Positions 57,801 to 64,000 of a stretch of DNA of 64,000 nt are shown piece after piece. A program made the translations under genes and the position numbers. The notes under the pieces are model-generated. The model worked only from the letters and a program-made list of their open reading frames with translations. It searched no databases and was not told where the DNA came from. Every line of letters begins with the position of its first letter. The first letter of the stretch is position 1. The stretch comes from Brachynemurus nebulosus. Taxonomy: Eukaryota; Arthropoda; Insecta; Neuroptera; Myrmeleontidae. The stretch covers positions 49,184,954 to 49,248,953 of the forward strand of contig JAPWDM010000005.1 of the NCBI GenBank assembly GCA_035578155.1, in the 5' to 3' direction.

Positions 57801-60223
57801 ATGGTGCTCCTGATATCTACCCTCCATAATAGGGATTCTACAACTGTATCGATGTTGATGCCATCTATTATTTTATCCCATTACTTTATAGTAGGTGGCA
57901 ATTTTGAGTTGATTATAGAATGAATATTATGTATAACAATTGAATTTATACAACGTATAAAAAATAAAAAAAACAAACACGCACGAAAACGTTTGGCATA
58001 TTGAGACTCCTATGAAAAAAGATATTAATTAAAAATAAACAATTTTAGTATTACTGAAAACTTGAAAATTTTTATTAAATTTAGTATCAAAAAGTTTTTA
58101 CTATTTCAAAACTATGTATATTTACTTGGCATTAATGCGTAATTATATAATATTAGTATAAAATATTTAAAAAAATAAATCAAATTTATATAAAAAATAA
58201 TAAAGTACATGATAAAATACCATACAAATGGAATTAAAAAAAAAATAAAAGAAAATTTTGTAATTAAAAAAAAAAAATATATCTCATTTTATTTACACTA
58301 GAGGACAATAAAAAATTGGAATTACCTCCTCATTCAAATTGCTAACAAGCAAAACAGTTCCTAATCCGAGATTTGGCGTTGTTAAACCACGAATACCCGG
58401 TGGACCGGAACCGAGCGTAAATGCACCAAGTGCCGGTAAGCCACCAGCAACGGCTCCCGCGTACGGCGACGTTAACGGTGACGCCAAATTGTGCATAAAC
58501 GGATTGGCTAAAACACCAGGAGCTCCTAAAATAATAATGTTTCTGTTTAAAAATTGCTCTGTTGCGAATTTACGTCTTTCAATACGTACCCGCTGCTAAA
58601 CGATCTCTTGCTAAACGTGCGGCAGGCTGTGACGCAAGCAATAGTTGAGGTAATATGTCGGCTCCGAGACCGCCAATACCCGCTCCAAGTGCCGCACCTA
58701 AATGTTCGGCTGCATCGCCGCTGGGTAATGTTGGATTTGTGTAGTCGCGTGATTTGTCATTGTTGTATTTGACGTTTAGCGATGACATTTTCGAATAGTC
58801 GATACGTAATGTACAACAGCTATTATAAATATTTTGTCCGTCTAATGCTTGTTTGGCCGCTTGTGCAGATGCCGTGTCCGGATACTGGATGAGTGCTTGG
58901 AATGAATCTATTTGCAAAAAATTTTGATAAGTTTTCAGAAGTTCTTTTTTTATGTATTAGAAAAATAAAGTTAAGCGAATGTTACACTTGCGTTTTTACT
59001 CCCATGCGGCTTTAGTTGCAATAGCGTCCGCATGCGTTTTTATATGGATAGATGTTACACTTGCATCTCAAAATGGCGCAAAGTAAAAAATAGGCAGCTG
59101 CCGGGTTGTTATTACTAATGTGTTTGGAAAATAAAAAAAGCAAAATCAAAAAAAAAAAAAAAAAATATTGGGTTAAGGAAACATTAAAAAATCGCGATAT
59201 TTTTGATATTGAAAATAATTTACTCATTGAATTGTTAAAAAACGGTGATTTCAAAAACTTTACTAGACTTTCATATGAAAATTTTGAAAATCTATACCAA
59301 AAGGTAATATGTTATTAATTAAAGTAGAAATTTTTTTAAACCACGGGATTGCCGTTATATAAATTTCATCCGTTCCGGATCCTGTTCTTCTTGATTCTCT
59401 AATTTTTTAAAACTCTTTTAAATAAGTTGACCGAATTGAATGTAATTTTTTTTAATAAAACTCACATCTACTTCGTTCAAATTTAATGTTTTTACAATTC
59501 TTTGGTACGCGTTTTCTTTTACAATTATATTTTTATAATTTTTATGTTGTATATTCCACAAACATTCTTCATTTTGATATAAATCAATCAAATTACTTGT
59601 TAAATTTTCAATAAATTTTATTTTTGTTGCCATTTTGTTACACCGATGCCGGATGCAATTCTCTTGGTGTTTATCGTGTTTATTCATTTTAGCGCCATTT
59701 TGAAAAGTAGTGGGAGCTACTCGTAATACAAAAAGTAGAAAAATTTCTACTCGTGCAACTAAATTCGCATACAACTGAATTCGCATAAGAGTAATATGTT
59801 ACACTTGCGTTTTTCATGCGAACGTTACTGTAACTAAGGCCGCATGGGAGTAAAAACGCAAGTGTAACATTCACTTTAGAGTTGTACTTACTGTTTTTAG
59901 TGAATGTAACTATTTTTAAAACTTTTCCGAAACGTTGGAAAATCTACGGAAAATTAGAAAAATTACAAGATATATCTAAAATATTTATTACGCTTTTGCC
60001 ATTTTTGGTTCTTAATACTTACTACATATAAAATATCAACATTGATAGGATAAACCATATGCTCAATAATAACCCTAAGGACTGTATTTGGTCCACCTTG
60101 GATGTCTTGTGATTGACCGTTGGCTACGAGAACGTTATTTGGAGTCGTTGGTGCTGCTGGAGGAAGTGTGGTAGATCCAGTTAGAGCTTGTGCTGCCTGT
60201 AGGGCCGCTTGTGCTGATGCTGA
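46616..60223 (-). CDS. heph: Polypyrimidine tract-binding protein (hephaestus/PTBP), RRM2 to stop; 5' part outside window
   Basis: Spliced CDS made of 60223-60023, 59943-59892, 58907-58590, 58525-58326, 55429-55396, 53391-53299, 53209-52993, 52928-52851 and 46748-46616: 1326 nt, 441 residues plus TAG. All introns are GT-AG and all phases fit. RRM2 spans [13 protein letters not shown] to [23 protein letters not shown]3 runs [10 protein letters not shown] to RVMLSKH, and RRM4 runs ATLHLSNIP to [10 protein letters not shown] at the C terminus. These are diagnostic PTB strings, including [17 protein letters not shown] and [12 protein letters not shown] binds CU-rich RNA and represses exons; the fly gene also acts in spermatid development and wing-margin Notch signalling. 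RRM1 and the N terminus lie right of 64000. Several introns are only 64-89 nt, others 2-6 kb. Confidence 0.97.
46830..47040. repeat. Dispersed repeat shared with 35464-35620
   Basis: It opens ACAAACAATACAGGCGGCTG and closes CAGCCGCCTGTATTCC in inverse orientation. It contains GAGAGAATGTATTGCGCATA and ACGCAGTAAGACC. It lies in the last heph intron, about 90 nt upstream of the terminal exon on the transcribed strand. Confidence 0.65.
47078..47275. mobile_element. MITE with CTGTACACG ends
   Basis: The left end GGCTGTCTGTACACGATCAG and right end CTGACCGTGTACAGGCCGCC are inverted. GTCAGTATTT motifs follow each end and an AT-rich palindrome forms the centre. It lies in the last heph intron. Confidence 0.65.
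48531..48666. mobile_element. Perfect 50-bp-arm foldback MITE
   Basis: The arms 48531-48580 and 48617-48666 are exact complements, starting AAAGCCCCTATACTCGAACG. The spacer is 36 nt. No mismatches suggests a recent insertion or conserved pairing. TTCAATACTCGAACAG is also a partial internal repeat of ATACTCGAACG. Confidence 0.85.
48795..49085. repeat. (TA)n-containing dispersed repeat, copy 2
   Basis: GGACCTAAGCCCGGGATCAT, TGTTTTGAGGTCCC and AAATGATATTCACTA lie left of the TA run; CGATAACTCTCGAACGAAAC and CCAGACACGTCGGATGCC lie right of it. The same blocks occur inverted at about 6310-6420 and 7300-7375. The element is therefore about 290 bp with an internal microsatellite. Confidence 0.8.
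48875..48955. repeat. (TA)n microsatellite
   Basis: Pure TA run of about 80 bp at the same internal position as in the copy near 7207. Confidence 0.95.
49577..49740. repeat. GC-richer palindrome
   Basis: Inner arms run from TTACTGATCGAGAAAATGTT to the near complement ending TCGAGATCAGTAA, meeting at ACCCGCAGGGT. Outer arms with TACAATATAAG-like sequence extend the fold. A related TTTTTTGCACGATCGATTT block occurs inverted at about 50430-50455, so it may be one end of a larger element. Confidence 0.6.
50520..52110. repeat. 120-bp satellite array
   Basis: Eight consecutive units start at 50761, 50881, 51001, 51121, 51241, 51361, 51481 and 51601, exactly 120 bp apart. Each contains AAAATAAACTAACTGACCGA, then TTTTCACTGTTACAGAGCTA and GGTCCGCCAGGGTCCA or variants. 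Degenerate units flank on both sides, and a (TA)n run at 51747-51809 interrupts the array. It lies in the last heph intron, with no open frame. Confidence 0.92.
51747..51809. repeat. (TA)n microsatellite
   Basis: A pure TA run of about 62 bp between a core satellite unit and degenerate units. Confidence 0.95.
52130..52570. repeat. Repeat related to 17572-17796 with an inserted second repeat
   Basis: The flanks (AGAAGCGTTTAAAAG, then ATGAAACCAAATTTTAATAT and TTTCATCCATTTGACC) match the unit at 17.6 kb. The middle (52195-52420) instead matches the complement of about 62400-62545 (CATGAAATTGCTTG, ACTATCTAAGTAAGC). The second repeat therefore seems to have inserted into the first. Confidence 0.55.
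52851..52928 (-). CDS. heph: heph exon: RRM4 helix 1 region
   Basis: The acceptor TATTTATTTTAG precedes AGCTACGTG; the donor is TTCTTCCC then GTAAGTATTC. It has 78 nt (1 + 25 codons + 2). It encodes [20 protein letters not shown] and AFKFF. The split Pro codon (CC + T) is completed by the terminal exon 6.1 kb away. Confidence 0.96.
52993..53209 (-). CDS. heph: heph exon: end of RRM3, RRM3-4 linker, start of RRM4
   Basis: The acceptor TTTTTTCATAG precedes CAATTACTC; the donor is AATATACC then GTAAGTA. It has 217 nt (2 + 71 codons + 2). It encodes [41 protein letters not shown] and TLHLSNI. This linker packs RRM3 against RRM4 in PTB and is highly conserved. Confidence 0.97.
53299..53391 (-). 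CDS. heph: heph exon: middle of RRM3
   Basis: The acceptor ATTATTCAG precedes GTGTATATGG; the donor is CATCTCG then GTAAGTAA. It has 93 nt (2 + 30 codons + 1). It encodes [20 protein letters not shown], then [10 protein letters not shown], covering RNP1 of RRM3. In the +1-shifted frame made by skipping the 34-nt exon it has a TAA at its ninth codon. Confidence 0.96.
55396..55429 (-). CDS. heph: heph 34-nt microexon (probable autoregulatory cassette)
   Basis: The exon lies between CTTCTATTGTAG and GTATGT and encodes [11 protein letters not shown] plus one base. It joins NEE of the preceding exon to [10 protein letters not shown] of the next, completing helix 1 of RRM3 (human RVTPQSLFILFG). 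At 34 nt it is not a multiple of three. Skipping would give [14 protein letters not shown], with the stop 66 nt before the next junction and two more junctions beyond, a classic nonsense-mediated decay substrate. The upstream tract contains CUCUCU and two UCUU motifs. Confidence 0.93.
55436..55455 (-). promoter_or_regulatory. CU-rich tract before the 34-nt exon (candidate PTB site)
   Basis: On the transcribed strand this reads ATACTCTCTTTTCTTCTATT. It contains CUCUCU and two UCUU motifs, the preferred PTB targets, within 25 nt of the 3' splice site. Since PTB represses its homologous exon in vertebrates by binding such tracts, this is a plausible autoregulatory element. That role is inference. 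Confidence 0.55.
55870..56285. mobile_element. hAT-like element with AGTGGCGTAGCGAG ends
   Basis: The left end is CAAAGGCGTAGCGAGC and the right end is CTCGCTACGCCACTG. The interior contains GC-rich CCCCCCCCC and GCCCCTCTC tracts near the ends. Flanking octamers agree only partly, so it is an older copy. It lies in the 2.9-kb heph intron. Confidence 0.65.
56482..56890. mobile_element. hAT-like family CACAGACCAATGAACA, copy 3
   Basis: It begins CATAGATAAATGAACATA and ends GTGTTCATTGGTCTAC. Flanking octamers ATTTTAAC and TTTTTAAC agree at 7 of 8. The internal sequence (GATACGACCAATTAGTATTT, AATTGCGTATGTACAC) matches the other copies. It lies in a heph intron. Confidence 0.75.
57160..57467. mobile_element. 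TA-flanked MITE with GAGTCCCTATAATAAA ends, copy 2
   Basis: It is nearly identical to 29848-30153 over its length (for example GAAATAAATTAAATGTTAAC). The right end has lost a few bases (GGGACTATGG). Just upstream, 57123-57149 is a separate right-end fragment of the same family. It lies in the 2.9-kb heph intron. Confidence 0.85.
58326..58525 (-). CDS. heph: heph exon: inter-RRM linker and first strand of RRM3
   Basis: The acceptor ACATTATTATTTTAG precedes GAGCTCC; the donor is GAGGAG then GTAATTCC. It has 200 nt (2 + 66 codons). It encodes a Pro/Gly/Leu-rich linker ([19 protein letters not shown]) and then [10 protein letters not shown], the RNP2 strand of RRM3. The donor is followed by ATTCC rather than AGT, so it is weaker than the other donors. 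Confidence 0.95.
58590..58907 (-). CDS. heph: heph exon: end of RRM2
   Basis: The acceptor TTTTTTGCAAATAG precedes ATTCATTC; the donor is GCAGCGG then GTACGT. It has 318 nt (2 + 105 codons + 1). It encodes NSFQALIQY (RNP1), then [19 protein letters not shown] and the conserved [14 protein letters not shown] tail. A Gly/Ala/Leu-rich linker follows. Confidence 0.96.
59106..59318 (+). pseudogene. Harbinger transposase N-terminal fragment
   Basis: The frame reads a Lys-rich run, [20 protein letters not shown], then [20 protein letters not shown] and ENLYQKV. This is the N-terminal region found in animal Harbinger transposases (RRxWVRP...FxNFLRMS...F..LL..V). It ends after YQK at GTAATA, which resembles the natural intron donor there. 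The DDE catalytic part is absent from the element. Confidence 0.8.
59418..59786 (-). CDS. MADF-domain protein of the Harbinger element
   Basis: From the Met at 59633 the frame reads [20 protein letters not shown], then [15 protein letters not shown] and [11 protein letters not shown]. This matches the MADF (Myb/SANT-like) fold, with its LYxxxxxLWN and YKN...AYxxI pattern. Harbinger elements encode such a protein, which binds DNA and helps bring the transposase to the element ends. The 51 residues upstream of Met59633 overlap the element's terminal sequence and are probably untranslated. Whether the C terminus is complete or truncated is unclear. Confidence 0.75.
   Translation of the reverse strand: MRIQLYANLVARVEIFLLFVLRVAPTTFQNGAKMNKHDKHQENCIRHRCNKMATKIKFIENLTSNLIDLYQNEECLWNIQHKNYKNIIVKENAYQRIVKTLNLNEVDVSFIKKNYIQFGQLI
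59892..59943 (-). CDS. heph: heph 52-nt exon in RRM2
   Basis: It lies between acceptor CTAATTTTCCGTAG and donor AAACA then GTAAGTAC. It encodes [17 protein letters not shown] plus one base, matching PTB IFSKFGTVLKIITFTKN. The downstream intron has been expanded by a Harbinger-type insertion whose duplicated target ends only 8 bp past the GTAAGT hexamer. Confidence 0.95.
60023..60223 (-). CDS. heph: heph exon: Ala-rich linker and start of RRM2
   Basis: The acceptor ATTCTTTTATTACAG precedes TCAGCATC; the donor is TATGTA then GTAAGT. The exon is 67 codons, phase 0 both sides. It encodes an Ala/Gln-rich linker ([16 protein letters not shown]) and then the RRM2 RNP2 strand and first helix ([20 protein letters not shown]). 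No upstream exon could be found between here and the right edge. Confidence 0.95.
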
Positions 60224-60282
60224 CTGTAATAAAAGAATAACAGATCATTTTCATTGTTAGAGAGATTAGTTTGTGTGATTAA

Positions 60283-61176
60283 GGGGAGGTTTGCTCGAGA
60301 GTCCTTAAAAATTATGTATTTTTCTAGAATTTTTTTCTCAAGAACGGAAGTAAATATTAATTTCAAATTTTGTGCACATATTTACTAAGTATTAAACTAC
60401 ACAAAAAAAATTTTTCAAGGAAAAATATAAAAAAGTGTCCATTTTATAGATAGTTTAGTTGACGATCCGAAAATCCAATGCCTTGTTGGTGGACATCCTA
60501 GCGCCGGTAATAAACCACCGAAATCCAAAAACAAAAAAGATTTATAAAATCTATGAAAAGTACCGGCACCTCTACCTATAATATCAATAGATTGCTGAAA
60601 GAAAAAAAAATGGCGGATGTTTGAACTTTTGATTACGATTTTTGTCTTATTTTTCGCTCTTTAAAGTAAATTTAAAAATAAAAAAAAATATTGAAAGTGT
60701 ATCGAACTTAGGTAGAGGTGCCGAAGAATTGAATTATCTTTAAAATAAAAAATTAAAAAAAGGATCCATCGTATAGTTTTTGAGTTATCGTGTCCACCAG
60801 TTTCAAAAATGTAGTTCCGAGGTATTATAAAATATATATAAAGAAACGTATTTTCAAAATTTTATATTTAATACTCATTATTGCGTGAACTACGTTTTTT
60901 GAATTTTTTTTTTTTTATATAAAGCTGGATTCGATTAATGTGCAAGAATCTTGTTTTTAAATTATTTTCAGTCAAATCACTTTGGGAACATATTCTACAC
61001 ATAATTTGCTATCACTTTCGGCAAAAAAAATCGATTTTTCTTTATCAAATCTCAAGTAAACCTTCCCTTAAATTACTTTCAGCAAAATCACTTTGGGAAC
61101 ATATTCTACACATAATTAGCTACCAATTTCTGCAAAAAAATCGATTTTTTTTAACGACTCTCAAGTAAACCTCCCC
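60283..61176. mobile_element. TTAA-flanked piggyBac-like element with duplicated right end
   Basis: The left end GGGGAGGTTTGCTCGAGAGT and right end ACTCTCAAGTAAACCTCCCC are inverted and flanked by TTAA (60279-60282 and 61177-61180). A tandem duplication of about 112 bp makes a second right end (AAGTAAACCTTCCCTTAA) at about 61068. No transposase. It starts 56 bp beyond the upstream edge of the RRM2 exon. Confidence 0.75.
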
Positions 61177-61251
61177 TTAAAACCATAAAAAAATAAAGGT
61201 GGGAGTGCTGGGAAGTAATTATCTTTCTTCATTCTTAAATTTTATGTTTAA

Positions 61252-61738
61252 CATAGACCAATAAGCTTATTATATTATATTGCATCTCGGCAAGAACAGT
61301 GCCACATCATTTATGAAATTTGTTATGAAACGAGGTGTGATATAGTCTATAAACTGTATCAATGAATAAATTAAGCCTCCAAATACGCTGAAAATTCGAC
61401 CAACTGCTACTTTGTAATATTGTAATTAACGTAATAACCGTGGTGTTTGTAATAACCTTTTCAAGTAATTATTGTCAAAATATAATATTGGTAATAAAAT
61501 TTAACTTTATTGAGAAAAAGTTACAAAATTTTGGAAGAAAAAAAATGGTATTGGGTTTATTGTCAAAATACGTACGTACACAAATAATACCCTGTAGTAA
61601 ATATGGTCCTGTTTACTGAATAATAGACAGTACATTATGTTCCTGATATCTCACCCCGCTATAGGAAAACTGTCTATAAAACTGGCTTTACTGGTTCCGT
61701 CTATAGTTCTATAATATAATATTGTTCATTGGTCTATG
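61252..61738. mobile_element. hAT-like family CACAGACCAATGAACA, copy 4
   Basis: It begins CATAGACCAATAAGCTTA and ends TTGTTCATTGGTCTATG, flanked by ATGTTTAA and ATATTTAA (7 of 8). Internal blocks (ACGTACGTACAC, ATAATATTGGTAATAAAATT) match copy 2. It lies upstream of the RRM2 exon in a heph intron. Confidence 0.82.
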
Positions 61739-61840
61739 ATATTTAAACAAGTTAAAAGACAACAAAATAAAATAACGGTAAGAAAGAAACTGTTTCAACA
61801 TAAGAATCAGTTTAATAGTAAAACTGCTGAAATTCTCAAT

Positions 61841-61971
61841 AGTATATTACGTGATTGAGGTTGTAAGTTGCATATTATACAAGAGCGAAAAAGTTACGCA
61901 AGAGCCGCGCAGCGGCGAGTGCGTAATTGCGCGAGTGTGTAATATGCCTTACAACCGAGTTACGTACTATA
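61841..61971. repeat. GC-rich palindrome
   Basis: Arms run from AGTATATTACGTGATTGAGG to the near complement ending TACGTACTATA, meeting at GAGCCGCGCAGCGGCGAG. Similar in size and style to the palindromes at 4844 and 49577. Confidence 0.7.
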
Positions 61972-62099
61972 CTTTATCTATGACTAACATAAAATTCACA
62001 ATAAAAGATAAAAATTTGGTACAAATCTACAAATACCAATACATTAAAATTATGTAGTATTTGAAATTTATTAAAAACAAACGTAAACATTCAGTTTAT

Positions 62100-64000
62100 A
62101 GGTAAAAGTTTTGTACAGATTCTAATATATACCTCATTTCAGATACAACTGATCATGAGTTTTCCTTAAAAAATTAAATAATTCTTATATTCGAAACAAA
62201 TCGGTCTTATATTCTTTTCTAAAAGCAAACTGCAAATTAAAAATTTACGTAAATGCAATAATGAAAGAGATAAAGCCAAGAAAACGGAAATTATTTAAAT
62301 TCAAAGTGACGAAGCATGGTTAAATTTAACTGAAATGAACCACAAGATGTATCATGTATATCACTGTATAATATATAATAATTATAAGAATTAATAAAAG
62401 TGTAGTAGGCTTTGTTAATTTTATTATACATGCGTGTAAAGGGCCATTTTTTGTACAGTTTGATATGTGGCTGTATGTAAAACGTCGCTTACTTAGATAG
62501 TCTTTCGTACAATAACCAAGCAATTTCATGGTAGCCGTAGATAAAGAATATTTATGTCGCACATTGTTTCTAAGGATTTAAAATCCCAAAAATATTGTAA
62601 AGACTTAAAAGAAACGATAAAAATGATAAGCTATGTAAATTAATTTGACAATAAACATTTTACATCCAAAGTAGCAAAATGGATATAAATGTCTCTTTAA
62701 ATAATCCAAGTTATTCTTTGTAAACATATTTTATCCATGAACAATAATTGGGCCACTGCAATAAAATGTGCATTGTCCACCCGACAAGAAATTAGTTTGA
62801 TTAATCTATAAATATAATTGATACAAAAAGAGAAGATGGTCATATTCAGCATCAGTATTTCTAAGGGATGAAAATGTATTTCTAAGGGATAAAGGTGGAC
62901 TAAATACTATTGTTTTTTAAAAGCGTGGAAACTTACACAAAAACCTATCGAATTTTGTTTAGTTTTTTAATAGCTTATATCAGTGGTTCTCAACAGAGGT
63001 ATGGTGCCGCACCAAACTTTTTTGGTTTAAGTAAAATTAGGGAGCATTTGGGAACAAACTTTTACTGCTCTGACGGTCTTAAGGGCAGGGTAAGGTATTA
63101 AAATAATTTTTTTTTGCTTTTTTTTATTTTTTTAACTGAATGCATAGTATCTCAAGAATATTGTCTCAAAATTTCAAGTTGATTGGAGCAAAATTGACGA
63201 AGTTACAAGTATTTTTGTTGTTACCTGGCAGATGTTTCGCTCTTTATATATATCTCTCTCTCTCAGTTCTATTATAGAAATTTCAATGCAAGTACAAACG
63301 TGTTTATACCTGTACTGTATACTTTGTCAGTGTAGAGTACAAAATTTAGTTTAGCAGTAATTATTCTATATCAGTTTTATACAAAAATTTTTAAATGTTC
63401 AAAACTTTAAAACCTTTTCCCCACAACTCACGTTTTCAAAGTCGGTGCCCCTCATAACTTCAAAACTACAGCACCAATCATTTTGAAATTTTGAACACTA
63501 TTTCTGTACATAATTTATGAGGTAATGCTGGAGAGTTTTTTTCAAATTTGTTAATAATTTTTATTTTATAATAACAAATTAGCCGATTTTTTCGCAAAAA
63601 ATCGTGTTTTTCTTTTCTAAGTGTTCCAAAAAAGTGAAAAATTGAAATTTCGAAAAACCCTCCCAGCGTTACCTGAGGAAAACTATTATCTAACGAATTA
63701 ACCTTAATTTTTTTTATTTCGGATGATCCAGCACTAAGTTATGAAGGGCACCGCAATTCTACTTTTTTTCCGAGACACGTCCGAATAATTGCTGCCATTA
63801 CTGTATTTTTTAATATTTCTTCGTGAAAATTTAATACAATATTTTTCGAATGTTATACTTTAATGTACCGTTGGTTCTAGTAAAGAGATTTTAACTGTGT
63901 CGTCACAAAAAAATAACAAAAACATGCCTTTTTTGTACGAATTAACCTTACCCTTCCCTTTTAGTACTAAAAATTATTGTATTTCTATTATCACATTTAG
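62100..64000. other. Upstream heph intron, partial
   Basis: AT-rich, with a copy of the repeat at 31690 (62155-62310) and a copy of the 52.2-kb inserted repeat (62400-62545, inverted). A solo hAT-like left end, CAGTGGTTCTCAAC, is at 62981. Its right end is not inside the window. No RRM1 exon was found. Confidence 0.6.

Larger units (their letters stand above)
58974..59875. mobile_element. Harbinger/PIF-type element inside a small heph intron
   Basis: The left end AGCGAATGTTACACTTGCG and right end CGCAAGTGTAACATTCACT are inverted with one mismatch, and inverted similarity extends about 45 bp. TTA is duplicated on both sides (58971-58973 and 59876-59878), the Harbinger target. The 902-bp body carries a transposase N-terminal fragment on the plus strand and a MADF protein on the minus strand, the usual two-gene content. 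Subterminal copies of ATGTTACACTTGC lie at 59050 and 59797. The catalytic exons are missing, so it is nonautonomous. Confidence 0.9.

Noticed and set aside
58339..58772. Plus-strand frames opposite heph exons
   Set aside because: Antisense shadows. The minus-strand translation is clearly PTB.
60224..64000. Search for heph RRM1 exon
   Set aside because: No segment translates to PTB RRM1 or its linker with correct splice sites. These exons are taken to lie beyond the right edge.

Overview
The window is AT-rich animal DNA, most likely insect. It carries spliced genes with GT-AG introns, long (TA)n microsatellites and many small DNA transposons. I see no bacterial features such as operons, Shine-Dalgarno sites or CRISPR. 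The species cannot be named from this sequence alone.

Two conserved genes lie in tandem on the minus strand, and both run off the window. At the left (491-16426) are the first five coding exons of an RFX-family transcription factor (Rfx). They encode about 265 residues of the Ser/Thr/Gly/Ala-rich N-terminal activation region. Exon phases agree at every junction, and the last exon stops just short of the winged-helix DNA-binding domain, which must lie beyond the left edge. At the right (46616-60223) are the last nine coding exons of the polypyrimidine tract-binding protein gene (hephaestus, heph). They encode RRM2, RRM3, RRM4 and the stop codon, 441 residues in all. RRM1 and the N terminus lie beyond the right edge.

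The most informative gene feature is a 34-nt microexon in heph (55396-55429) that supplies the start of RRM3. Skipping it shifts the frame and gives a stop nine codons into the next exon. The tract before it is rich in CU motifs of the kind PTB binds. This is the same layout as the autoregulated 34-nt exon of vertebrate PTB genes.

Introns and the roughly 30 kb between the genes are built largely from mobile-element debris. I could delimit these by paired terminal inverted repeats (TIRs) and target-site duplications (TSDs): a Harbinger-type element inside a small heph intron; several hAT-type elements with 8-bp TSDs, including four copies of one family; two TTAA-flanked piggyBac-like elements; pogo or mariner-like TA-flanked MITEs; and nested insertions at 10.66-11.95 kb and 14.04-15.07 kb. 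A 120-bp satellite sits in the last heph intron. Long hairpins lie in introns of both genes. A possible terminal exon of an unrecognised minus-strand gene is at about 31.4 kb. I saw no tRNA or rRNA genes, but I could not run a covariance search.
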